Source of the DNA: Chlorobiota bacterium
Lineage (GTDB): Bacteria; Bacteroidota; Ignavibacteria; OLB7
Assembly: GCA_016710285.1 (NCBI GenBank)
Contig: JADJXR010000001.1
Coordinates: 806,001 to 870,000, forward strand
Reading direction: 5' to 3'
DNA: 64,000 nucleotides
In this document: positions 25,021-32,864 of the stretch, in pieces
How positions within the stretch are numbered: the stretch's first letter is position 1
Layout of the letters: every line of letters starts with the position of its first letter
Made by a program: the position numbers and the translations under genes
Notes under the pieces: generated by a model
Told to the model about the DNA's origin: nothing
What the model saw: only the letters and a program-made list of their open reading frames with translations
Database searches by the model: none

Positions 25021-27450
25021 TTACTCCTCTTCCTCCCAATCCCCTTCCAGCACTTTTTCGATGACTTGCTGCGATTCGCCGAGGGTGGTTTGTTGAAGGG
25101 ATTGCAGGCGGGCGCGGAGGTCCTCATCAAGGTGGCGGGCGGCGGCGGTGGCAGCGGCATTCCGCACGCGGTCCGATTCGTCAACAATGCCATCCAAGAT
25201 TGCTGCGCGGGTCGCGGTGGTTGCCGTGTCAAGGGCCGATAGCGTCTGGTAGGCATCGGCGCGGGTGTGGTTGCTGAAGTCGGCGGTGGTGTATTCGGCC
25301 ACGGCATCCGCAAGCCGGGAAAATTTCCCCGCAGTCACGGCGTTCAGCCACCCCTGCGCCAGTCGGTCGCGCCGCCCTTTCTTCCCTTTCATCTCCAACA
25401 AGTATGCCTCCAGCCCGGTGGTGTCGGTGGTGGCCAGCATTCCCAGCGTGGCGGCAATCACGCTGTAGCTGCTGTCGCGAAGCAGCGGGCGAAGCAGCGC
25501 GGGGCGTTCCTCATTCTGGAGCATCCAAGCATTCTCCACTCCCTCCTTCCGCACCTCGGCGTCGGGGTCGCGAAGGGCTTGGGCAACCATCTCCCTTCCT
25601 ATCTCCTCCTCAATCGTTCCAATGCGGCTAATCATCTCGCGGCGCACAAAGGGGGAAGGCTCGCGCCGGAACTGCTCGGCAATCCCCCTCCCTTTGTTCT
25701 CTGCGTCCCTTTTTGGTGGCTTCATCCGGGCAAGCTCCTTCACGGCCAGCAGTCGGTCAATCATTCTGGGGGATTGAAGCTGCGCCAGCAACTCATCGGC
25801 GGTGCGGCGGAACTCCACGGTTTTCAGCAGAACCTCGCCGGCATCAAAAATCACGAACTTCGGTTGCGACGGAAGCGGGAACCGGAACGTATCGGCAGCG
25901 TGCGCAACCCAGATGGTGTCGGCCACAACGCGGTCGGTAAGGTGGAACTCCATCGGAACCGGAGCGCGGAACAACCCGGTAAGCGAATCAATGGTTTGCG
26001 TCTGCCGGACGATCAGTTGCAGCTGGCCATCCTCCCACGTTTTCTCCACCACAAATTGCGGCATCCCCGCCCCGTACACCCACTGCTGAAAGAACCAATC
26101 AAGGTTCAATCCGGTGGCATCCTCGAAGGCGATTTTCAGGTCGTTCGTCTCCACCAACCCGTGGGCGTGGCGTTGCAGGAACAAACGGTTTGCGCGCCAG
26201 AACTGAGATTCCCCCACCAAGTGGCTTAGCATATGCAGCACCCGCGCCCCCCGTTGGTAGATGTTGGCGGTGATTCCGTTGCCGTTGGCAATGGGGTTGC
26301 GCCCGGCCCATTTGTCGGTTTCTTCGGCGGTGGCTCCGGCATCGTACATCTCTTTTGCCAGAACGTCATCGCCGTAGTGGTTCCCGCAGAAGCGTGCGGC
26401 AAGGTAGGTGGCGTAGCTTTCGTGGATCCAAAGGTGCCCCCAGCTTCGGTTGGTGACCAAATCGCCGAACCATTGGTGGGCGGCCTCGTGGGCAATCAGT
26501 TCATCGGGGTTGTAATCCACCAGGCCGCGTTCGTCAACCAGCGCATAATCGTTCAGGGTGGTGGCGGTGGTGTTCTCCATTCCGCCGTACATGAAGTTGG
26601 CAATCATCACCTGCCCATATTTCTCCCACGGGTAGGGAACGCCCAGCATCGCTGCCAGATAGCGGAGGACCTGGGGTGTGCGCCCAAACGTTGGCGCCAC
26701 ACGCTCCGGCATATCGGGGTAGCTCCAGTACTCCAACGGAACTCCATCGGCGGTGTCGTGCGTCACCGAATAATCGCCGGCGGCCAGCATAATCAAGTAT
26801 CCGGCATGGTCCTTTGTTTGGGACCAATGCCACGTTGCCGTGCCGTCGGGGTTGGGTGTGGCCGAGCGGAGCAGGCCGTTGGAAAGGAGCTTCCAGTTGG
26901 CGGGGATTGTGGCGGTTAGTTCGCTGGTGGCGCGGTCGTTCGGGTAATCGTACATCGGCAGCCAGTAGTGGTTGTCCTGGGCCTCACCCTGGGTCCAGAT
27001 TTGGCTCCGTTGCCGCCGCGCGCCTCGACCCTTGGGGGTGATAAAATAGAGGCCCTTTTTCGGGATCACATCGTAGCTGATTGCCACGGTGAACGTGTCG
27101 CCGTACGGGCGGGGCGTGGGAAGCATCACCGTAAGCGTATCGCCGGAACGCTGATATTGTGCCGATTGCCCATCCACCGTGATGGCCGTGAAGTTCATGT
27201 TGGCCACGGCATCAAGCCGCAGGAAGGCAAGCGGGTTCCCCAGCGAGCGGACCCGATGCTGCACCATCCCGATCACCTCCTTCCGTTCCAGATTGAACCG
27301 AAGCTCAACCGCGATATGCTGAACGTCGAACGGATGGGAGCGCGCGCCGCCAAAATTGATGTCGAAAATGGATTGGGAGGCCGCCTGGCGAAACGGAAGC
27401 AGCGTGGCCAGCAGGCAAAAAGGAAGAAGGCAAAGAAGGCGCAGCAGCAT
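25021..27450 (-). CDS. M1 family zinc aminopeptidase
   Basis: The start at 27450 gives a signal peptide (MLLRLLCLLPFCLLATLLPF, then RQAASQ), so the 809-residue enzyme is exported. Residues 289-293 are GGMEN, the M1 exopeptidase motif. Residues 321-325 are HEAAH, the zinc-binding HEXXH, and the third zinc ligand is Glu344, exactly 18 residues after the second histidine. A catalytic-domain tail (NLDWFFQQWVYGAGMPQF) follows. The last ~230 residues contain alpha-helical HEAT-like repeats (e.g. RDPDAEVRKEGVENAWML), a common M1 C-terminal part. It would trim N-terminal residues from peptides outside the cytoplasm. It stands alone, with repeats downstream and tRNA-Thr upstream on the same strand. 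Confidence 0.92.
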   Translation of the reverse strand: MLLRLLCLLPFCLLATLLPFRQAASQSIFDINFGGARSHPFDVQHIAVELRFNLERKEVIGMVQHRVRSLGNPLAFLRLDAVANMNFTAITVDGQSAQYQRSGDTLTVMLPTPRPYGDTFTVAISYDVIPKKGLYFITPKGRGARRQRSQIWTQGEAQDNHYWLPMYDYPNDRATSELTATIPANWKLLSNGLLRSATPNPDGTATWHWSQTKDHAGYLIMLAAGDYSVTHDTADGVPLEYWSYPDMPERVAPTFGRTPQVLRYLAAMLGVPYPWEKYGQVMIANFMYGGMENTTATTLNDYALVDERGLVDYNPDELIAHEAAHQWFGDLVTNRSWGHLWIHESYATYLAARFCGNHYGDDVLAKEMYDAGATAEETDKWAGRNPIANGNGITANIYQRGARVLHMLSHLVGESQFWRANRLFLQRHAHGLVETNDLKIAFEDATGLNLDWFFQQWVYGAGMPQFVVEKTWEDGQLQLIVRQTQTIDSLTGLFRAPVPMEFHLTDRVVADTIWVAHAADTFRFPLPSQPKFVIFDAGEVLLKTVEFRRTADELLAQLQSPRMIDRLLAVKELARMKPPKRDAENKGRGIAEQFRREPSPFVRREMISRIGTIEEEIGREMVAQALRDPDAEVRKEGVENAWMLQNEERPALLRPLLRDSSYSVIAATLGMLATTDTTGLEAYLLEMKGKKGRRDRLAQGWLNAVTAGKFSRLADAVAEYTTADFSNHTRADAYQTLSALDTATTATRAAILDGIVDESDRVRNAAATAAARHLDEDLRARLQSLQQTTLGESQQVIEKVLEGDWEEEE

Positions 27451-27494
27451 GGCAGATGGAGAGGAAGAGGAATGAGCGGTTCGGCCAAATACAA

Positions 27495-27526
27495 CAATCG
27501 CCATCCTTCAGGAAGGACGGCGATTG
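27495..27526 (-). terminator. Terminator downstream of tRNA-Thr
   Basis: 27495-27508 (caatcgccatcctt) pairs with 27513-27526 with a single mismatch and a 4-base loop. It lies about 30 bases past the 3' end of tRNA-Thr, and the minus-strand continuation is T-rich (ttgtatttgg). Confidence 0.65.
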
Positions 27527-27554
27527 AAGCATGAACGACAATGAAAGCATTGAG

Positions 27555-27627
27555 AGCCACCACACGGACTCGAACCGTGGACCTGCTCATTACGAATGAG
27601 CTGCTCTACCAACTGAGCTATGGTGGC
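27555..27627 (-). tRNA. tRNA-Thr (anticodon CGU)
   Basis: A 73-base cloverleaf on the minus strand. The acceptor stem is GCCACCA pairing with TGGTGGC, the D-arm is AGCTCAGTTGGTAGAGC, the anticodon stem is GCTCA/TGAGC around loop TTCGTAA, and the T-loop is GGTTCGAGTCC. The anticodon CGT reads ACG codons. CCA is not encoded. Confidence 0.95.
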
Positions 27628-27758
27628 AGGCGATTGTTTGTCAAACGGGCTGCAAAGTTAGAACCATCCGCCCCGCGAACGCAAGCAGAATATAGGGAGA
27701 GATGTTTTTTTACGGGTTGGGGGTGGGGGTCGTCCCGACGGAGGTTGGGGCGGCTACC

Positions 27759-27838
27759 TCCAAAAACTCCCGAAGCGTTCCCCTCCGTCGCCCTGAAGGG
27801 GCATTCTATCACAGCCCAGGGCATCGCCCTGGGAATCG
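27759..27838. repeat. 80-bp palindromic element, copy 1
   Basis: Starts tccaaaaactcccgaagcg and ends gggaatcg. It contains two palindromes, 'gccctgaaggggc' and 'gcccagggcatcgccctggg'. The copy at 29160-29239 differs at only two bases. Confidence 0.85.
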
Positions 27839-28044
27839 GGGAATCCGAGGAACCCGGAAATCGTTCCTCGAACATCCACACCACCTCAAAAAATATCCAC
27901 CCACATGGGATGGATGCCGCCCCTTCAGGGCTGGTGTTGCCGGGTTATGGTTCTTTTCCCAGGGCGGTACCCTGGGCTGGTATGGGTCGCCCCTTCAGGG
28001 CTGGTGTGGCACGGGGTTTCGGCCTGATGGTGCCGAAGATGACA

Positions 28045-28345
28045 CCGAAGGCTAAAGACCTTCGGCTACCCTTTGCGGCGGCAATCCCGACAAAGTCGGG
28101 GTAGCGGCAGGTCTTTAGCCTGCCCAGTCAGATGACGCCGAAGGCTAAAGACCTTCGGCTACCCTTTGCGGCGGCAATCCCGACAAAGTCGGGGTAGCGG
28201 CAGGTCTTTAGCCTGCCCAGTCAGATGACGCCGAAGGCTAAAGACCTTCGGCTACCCTTTGCGGTGGTTGTCCCGACGTAGTCGGGGTAGCGGCCCCGAC
28301 CTCCGTCGGGATTGATAACAGGTCTTTAGCCTGCCAAGAGTCCAC
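28045..28345. repeat. 93-bp tandem repeat array
   Basis: The unit 'ccgaaggctaaagacc...ccagtcagatgac' starts at 28045, 28138 and 28231, an exact 93-bp period. The first two units are essentially identical and the third diverges after about 40 bases. Each unit contains the two halves of a larger palindrome: 'aggctaaagacct' and 'aggtctttagcct'. Confidence 0.9.
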
Positions 28346-28348
28346 AGG

Positions 28349-29113
28349 CTAGCTCATCCCCGCAGAATCCCCATTCCCCCCTTTCACCCTGCTCCACCAT
28401 TCGTCCACCGAGCGTTTTCCGCGAAGGAGTTCACGGAAGCCTTCGGTGGATTCCGCCACGACGGCGGCGCGGAGCGACTCCACTTCGTTGGTCAGCAACT
28501 CCATCATCTGGGCGTGGGTGGCGCGGATTCCATCGCGGCCCGCGGCGGCGGCCATCGGTTGCGGTTGCCCGATGCTGACGTAGGCCACCGGAAGCTCGTG
28601 GCGAAGCAGCTGGTAGCGGAACGCCACCGCCGCCACCATGCACCCGCCCAGCATCTGAACAAGATGCGCCGCGCCAGGATAGCCAACAATCGGGCCCGCG
28701 TCGTTCGGCACAATCACCCCTTGCGGATAGATCCACAACACCCGCGAGCTTCCCCGCAGCAGCTCCGCGCCGTACCGCAGCGTGCGGAGCGCCTGGCGGG
28801 GATGTTCCCGAACGATGGAGAACGCCCCGGCACGCGCAAAAAAACGGAAGCGATCCAGCTGCCGATGCTCCATGATGGCGTAAGCATCGTGGCGGCACGC
28901 GCCAAAGGAGACCAGGAACGGCATTGCCGCATCCCACCAACTGGAGTGGTTCGCCAGAAGGATCAGCGGGGTGCGGGCGGGGCCGCCGTTGTTCCAATCG
29001 GCAAGGTGGGGAAGCCCGCGTTCCAGAACCGCCGCAAACCGCCGCCGCGCCTTCCTGCGGAAGTACGCCGTAACCAGCCAACGGTGGAACGCACTGGGTT
29101 GGGCTTCAATCAT
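28349..29113 (-). CDS. Lysophospholipid/glycerolipid acyltransferase (PlsC-like)
   Basis: A 254-residue member of the PlsC acyltransferase superfamily, which moves acyl chains onto glycerophospholipids or related alcohols at the membrane. The NHX4D catalytic motif is present (LANHSSWWDAAMPFL, about residue 55), followed by the second block 'FARAGAFSIVREHPRQALRTL' and the third 'VLWIYPQG' (equivalent of the FPEG motif). The start is placed at the ATG at 29113; the upstream in-frame start at 29164 lies inside the 80-bp repeat element and is unlikely. The gene is an island between two repeat blocks. The exact substrate cannot be told; some relatives act on carotenoid glycosides. Confidence 0.8.
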   Translation of the reverse strand: MIEAQPSAFHRWLVTAYFRRKARRRFAAVLERGLPHLADWNNGGPARTPLILLANHSSWWDAAMPFLVSFGACRHDAYAIMEHRQLDRFRFFARAGAFSIVREHPRQALRTLRYGAELLRGSSRVLWIYPQGVIVPNDAGPIVGYPGAAHLVQMLGGCMVAAVAFRYQLLRHELPVAYVSIGQPQPMAAAAGRDGIRATHAQMMELLTNEVESLRAAVVAESTEGFRELLRGKRSVDEWWSRVKGGNGDSAGMS

Positions 29114-29159
29114 AACGCGGATAGCATTGGATAGATGGATAGATGTTGGAGCCGCTCCC

Positions 29160-29239
29160 TCCAAAAACTCCCGAAGCGTTCCCCTCTTTCGCCCTGAAGG
29201 GGCATTCTATCACAGCCCAGGGCATCGCCCTGGGAATCG
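29160..29239. repeat. 80-bp palindromic element, copy 2
   Basis: Near-identical to 27759-27838, differing only where cccctccgtcg reads cccctctttcg. It is followed by 'accgccctgaaggggcagcccc', another copy of the inner palindrome. Confidence 0.85.
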
Positions 29240-29269
29240 TCCCCCGAACATCCCACCGCCCTGAAGGGG

Positions 29270-29745
29270 CAGCCCCATTCATCACCCCTGCACCGACCGC
29301 ACCCATTGGAAATCCACACCATCAACAAAACATCTAACCGGATGGAGGTCGCCCCTTCAGTTCCCAGGGCGGTGCCCTGGGCTGGTATGGGTCGCCCCTT
29401 CAGGGCTGGTGTTGCCGGGGGTTCGACCTGATGGTGCCGAAGGCTAAAGACCTTTTAGCAACCCCGACGGAGGTCGGGGCGGCTACCTCTTCCGGTGCTC
29501 ATCCCGACGAAGTCGGGGTAGCGGCCCCGATCTTTATCGGGGCCCAGTGACCGAAGATGGCGCCGAAGGCTAAAGACCTTTTATTAACCCCGACGGAGGT
29601 CGGGGCGGCTACCCGTGCGGTGGGTGTCCCGACGAAGTCGGGGTAGCGGCCCCGATCTTTATCGGGGCCCAGTGACCGAAGATGGCGCCGAAGGCTAAAG
29701 ACCTTTTATCAATCCCGATTCATCGGGACGGCTACCTCTGTTCGT
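29270..29745. repeat. Repeat block 5 with 125-bp tandem duplication
   Basis: A unit beginning cccgacgaagtcggggtagc starts at 29503 and again at 29628, a 125-bp period. Each unit holds three hairpins: cccgacgaagtcggg, cggccccgat-ctttatcggggcc, and the 'ccgaaggctaaagacctttta' block. Earlier parts of the block repeat the 'ggtcgccccttcagg' pieces seen at 27.98 kb. The right end runs into the 3' end of the hsdS-like gene and supplies its stop codon. Confidence 0.85.
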
Positions 29746-30926
29746 GCGGCCTCCGGAAATGTCAGCAGGCGGTCACGGTAGTATTCGTATTGCTTCTGGC
29801 GGGCGGCGATCTCTGCCGGCAAGCCGATGCAAAGATCATTCACCAACGCGTCGAATTTGTCCAGGATGGAGACGATCTCTTGTTGGACTTCTAAAGAAGG
29901 AATCGGAATTGGGTAGCTCTTGATGACACCTGAACTCAAATCCCTTCGTGTACCTTGCCCAAGAGCTTTGAGCTTTTCGTACTCTTTGCTCACCCAGTAG
30001 AATACGTACCGGTAATTCGCTTGATCCGGGTTAATCTCCAAGTTGCAACAGTGCTGATTGGTCGTGAGTGGAATCTTGTTGATTGCAGACCGGGCAGCTG
30101 TTGCACCAGATATGGCCACAATGACACAGTTAGCCGGAATCCATTTTGCTCCTGACTCTTTGAGGCCCTTCTCTGTAATCCTGATTTCGGTATCATAAAT
30201 GTCGGTATAACGAACCTCTTGAGTGCGAAGCCACGGAATATCACCGCCGTAGTAGTCGGGACGAGTAGAGAGGGGTGTTCCTCCAGAAGAAACCGACGTG
30301 CAAATCTCCCCCAACGTCCCCCACCTCACATCCTTCCGACCCTCAAAGCTGAGCAACTGGTCGCGGTAATACTGATACTGCTTCCGCCGCGCCACAAGCT
30401 CCGCCTGCAGGTTCGCCTGAAGTTCACGCACAAGCTGGCTGAACTTATCCAACACCCGCACGATTTCCTGTTGGATTGGGAGCGGGGGGATCGGGATGCG
30501 GATCTTTCTCACGTTTGGCACTGTCAGCTGCGGAATGCTACCACCGCTGTGAGTTATCTCAGTAATACTTAACACGTAATTGAGATACTCTGGTGTCAGC
30601 ATCTGGCTGGGTATTAGCACGAGCAATCGCACAATTGGAGTGAACTTGGCTTCCCGAACTGCATGAAAACCAATGGTTCCACGTGCAGAGATTGTCACAG
30701 CTCGCTCCGCAATTCTGAAAGTATCAGTGTAGCCATATAGAGCATTCTCTTCTGAGCCGTTTGAATAGATCGGATACGGGAACTCATCCGAGGGAAGTGA
30801 TTGACCCTTCTGATAATTTTCCGGCAGATCACCGCCTGCGGTTATAGATGTACAAACCTCTCCCAACTCCCGAAACTCCACCCCATTCGGGCAAAGCTCG
30901 GCGACCATTTGTTCGATGTAGTTCAT
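29709..30926 (-). CDS. hsdS: Type I restriction-modification specificity subunit (HsdS), orphan
   Basis: A 405-residue protein with the classic two-half HsdS plan, which chooses the DNA target of a type I restriction-modification complex. Each half has a target recognition domain followed by a conserved helical spacer. The first spacer is 'PIPPLPIQQEIVRVLDKFSQLV ... LVARRKQYQYYRDQLL' (about residues 145-195). The second is 'PIPSLEVQQEIVSILDKFDALV ... IAARQKQYEYYRDRLLTF' near the end. No hsdM or hsdR gene is in the window. The last ~10 codons lie in a REP-like repeat that provides the stop, so the original C-terminus may have been replaced. It sits 24 bp past a gene for a secreted protein, with no functional link. 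Confidence 0.9.
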   Translation of the reverse strand: MNYIEQMVAELCPNGVEFRELGEVCTSITAGGDLPENYQKGQSLPSDEFPYPIYSNGSEENALYGYTDTFRIAERAVTISARGTIGFHAVREAKFTPIVRLLVLIPSQMLTPEYLNYVLSITEITHSGGSIPQLTVPNVRKIRIPIPPLPIQQEIVRVLDKFSQLVRELQANLQAELVARRKQYQYYRDQLLSFEGRKDVRWGTLGEICTSVSSGGTPLSTRPDYYGGDIPWLRTQEVRYTDIYDTEIRITEKGLKESGAKWIPANCVIVAISGATAARSAINKIPLTTNQHCCNLEINPDQANYRYVFYWVSKEYEKLKALGQGTRRDLSSGVIKSYPIPIPSLEVQQEIVSILDKFDALVNDLCIGLPAEIAARQKQYEYYRDRLLTFPEAARTEVAVPMNRD

Positions 30927-30950
30927 GGGTTTCTGGGGTGTGGTGGTGGG

Positions 30951-32744
30951 TTAAAACTCGATCCCTTTCACTCCGCTCCAGGAGGTCCCAAGCCAGAGCA
31001 CGTTCCCCACCGCAACGCCGCACCGTGCCGAGGTGATATCGGACTTCACCGGCACGAACGGTTTGCCCGGGATGGGGCTGGAAAACAGCCCGTGGTTGGT
31101 CCCAGCAACAAGCCGTTCGCCGGCGGAAATCAAGCAGGTGATCTCTTCGGCTTTGGCCGGCCCGCCCAGCGTTTTCCGCCACGATTTCGACGCACGGTTG
31201 TAGCTGTACAACCGGTCCACAAATCGCCCAAACGAGGGGAAGGTGCGGACGATTGCATGAAGGGTGTTCCCCTGCCAGGCAAACTGGTTGATGTCGGCCC
31301 CTTCCGGCAGGCCTTTTGTTTGCGGCTGCCAGCGTTTCCCGCCGTCGGTGCTGGCAAAAATTCCTTCGCCGGAAAGTGCTGCCCATAAGGTGTCGCCGTT
31401 GGCAAGCAATGCGGTCATCACTCCATCGGTGTGTTCGCCGATTGGGATGTTGGTCCATGTGTCGCCGTTGTTGGTGGTGGCGAACAATCCGCCCCACGTT
31501 ACGGCGAACAGCCGCTCCCCCACGCTAACAAGCTGCGAGACCTGCGTCTTCTCAGGGAATCCCCCCTCGAGCGGAACCCATGATTTGCCGTTATCGGTGG
31601 TGCGTTGGATTCCGCCGTGGGTCATCCCGGCAAAGACAGCGCCGTTGTGGTTGGCGATGCTTTTCACCCAGCGGTCCGGTCCTGCGGCAAGGCGTTCCCA
31701 CTGTTTTCCCCCTTTGCCCGGCTTGTCAACAATGGCATAGACCCCGTTGTCGGTGGCGGCAACGGCGGTTGTTGCGCTGGTGGCGGCAATGGCGTTAATG
31801 GCGGTGGCGGTCAGGCCCTCCATCGCCAGGGTCCAGTCCTTTCCATTGTTGTTGCTGCGGTGGATTCCGGTGATTGCGGCGGCAACAAGTTCCCCGCGGT
31901 GGGTGGCAACGTTGGTGATGTCGGAAGGTGCGTTGGGGATTCGGTCCCACGTTGTTCCGCCGTTGCTGCTGGTCCACGCGCCCGACTGGCGAAGTTCGGC
32001 GATCATCAGCTTGCCGGTTTGCCACAGTTCGCAGTATCCATCGCCAAGCACGGCTTGGATAAATCCGTTCCAGGAGTCGCCGCCATCTGTGCTGGTGAAA
32101 ATCCCTTTGCTTCCGGCGGTGAACAAGGTTCCGTTGGCCATCATCACGGTGTGGCCCCAGTTGAATTCGGGAAGATCGTTCAGGATCATCTGCCACGTGT
32201 TGCCGCCGTCGTTGCTTCGCGCTGGGCCATTGCCGGTGGCAGCGTACAGGGTCCCCCCGCTGGCCATGATGGATTGGATGCTGGTGCTGGTAAGCCCTTT
32301 GTTGCGTGGGGAAAGGGTGCTGCCTTCCAGAACGAACAGCCCTTCAATATCGGTCCCAACAAAAAGGGTTTTGCCCACCATTTGCAGCGCGGTGATGTTC
32401 TTGCCAATCACTTCGCGCGGGGGGATCAGTTGCTTCCACGTTTTGCCATTATCGGTTGTTCGGAAAATCCCCCCGTTGCGTGTGCCGGCATAGACGGTTG
32501 CGCCGTCGGCAGCAAGGGAAAGAATCTCCAGGTGGTTGTTCCCAACGGCGGTGGCGCGCCACGGTCCGCCGCTGCTGCTGCTGGCGAAGACATCGCCCGT
32601 CTCGGTGCCGGCAAACAGCATTTCGCCGTTGGCCACAATGGCATTGACCGTTCCGCCGAACGGGCCGGCAGGGGGCATGGTCTGCGCCGATAACGGGGTG
32701 GAAAGAAGGAATCCCAGAAAGAACAACCGAAGAAGGTGGAGCAT
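30951..32744 (-). CDS. Secreted BNR-repeat (sialidase/Vps10-like fold) beta-propeller protein
   Basis: The start at 32744 begins a signal peptide (MLHLLRLFFLGFLLSTPLSAQ). The 597-residue product contains about ten BNR-type strands with the 'S-DGG-TW' pattern, e.g. RTTDNGKTWKQL, RSNDGGNTWQMI, TSTDGGDSWNGF, SSNGGTTWDRI, RSNNNGKDWTL, RTTDNGKSWVPL, ATTNNGDTWTNI and ASTDGGKRWQP, spaced about 45-55 residues. This is the signature of sortilin/photosynthesis-stability-factor-like propellers. No sorting domain is seen at the C-terminus (SWSGVKGIEF), so the final location may be periplasmic. No catalytic Asp-box enzyme residues are evident. Function unknown. Confidence 0.85.
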   Translation of the reverse strand: MLHLLRLFFLGFLLSTPLSAQTMPPAGPFGGTVNAIVANGEMLFAGTETGDVFASSSSGGPWRATAVGNNHLEILSLAADGATVYAGTRNGGIFRTTDNGKTWKQLIPPREVIGKNITALQMVGKTLFVGTDIEGLFVLEGSTLSPRNKGLTSTSIQSIMASGGTLYAATGNGPARSNDGGNTWQMILNDLPEFNWGHTVMMANGTLFTAGSKGIFTSTDGGDSWNGFIQAVLGDGYCELWQTGKLMIAELRQSGAWTSSNGGTTWDRIPNAPSDITNVATHRGELVAAAITGIHRSNNNGKDWTLAMEGLTATAINAIAATSATTAVAATDNGVYAIVDKPGKGGKQWERLAAGPDRWVKSIANHNGAVFAGMTHGGIQRTTDNGKSWVPLEGGFPEKTQVSQLVSVGERLFAVTWGGLFATTNNGDTWTNIPIGEHTDGVMTALLANGDTLWAALSGEGIFASTDGGKRWQPQTKGLPEGADINQFAWQGNTLHAIVRTFPSFGRFVDRLYSYNRASKSWRKTLGGPAKAEEITCLISAGERLVAGTNHGLFSSPIPGKPFVPVKSDITSARCGVAVGNVLWLGTSWSGVKGIEF

Positions 32745-32864
32745 CGGTGAAATGGCTATGAGTTGAAGATTATGAGGGGTGCAAAGATAGGGCATGGGGG
32801 GATTGGTTGGTTGTGGTGTGGTGCTGGTGGCATTGGAAGGATTTCCCAAGCCAGCCGGGGCTTA

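Larger units (their letters stand above)
27714..28345. repeat. Repeat block 4: 80-bp element and 93-bp tandem array
   Basis: This non-coding stretch lies between tRNA-Thr and the acyltransferase. From left to right it holds a 'gacggaggttggggcggctacc' unit, the 80-bp element (27759-27838), several 'ccccttcagggctggtgt' pieces, and the 93-bp tandem repeat. It ends in a 'ccccgacctccgtcgggattgataacaggtctttagcctgcc' unit next to the acyltransferase stop codon. Confidence 0.85.

Noticed and set aside
27541..28104. 187-codon + strand frame over tRNA-Thr and repeats
   Set aside because: It runs through a tRNA gene and dispersed repeats; not a protein gene.
28045..28345. Possible CRISPR array
   Set aside because: The whole 93-bp unit repeats without unique spacers and no cas gene is near.
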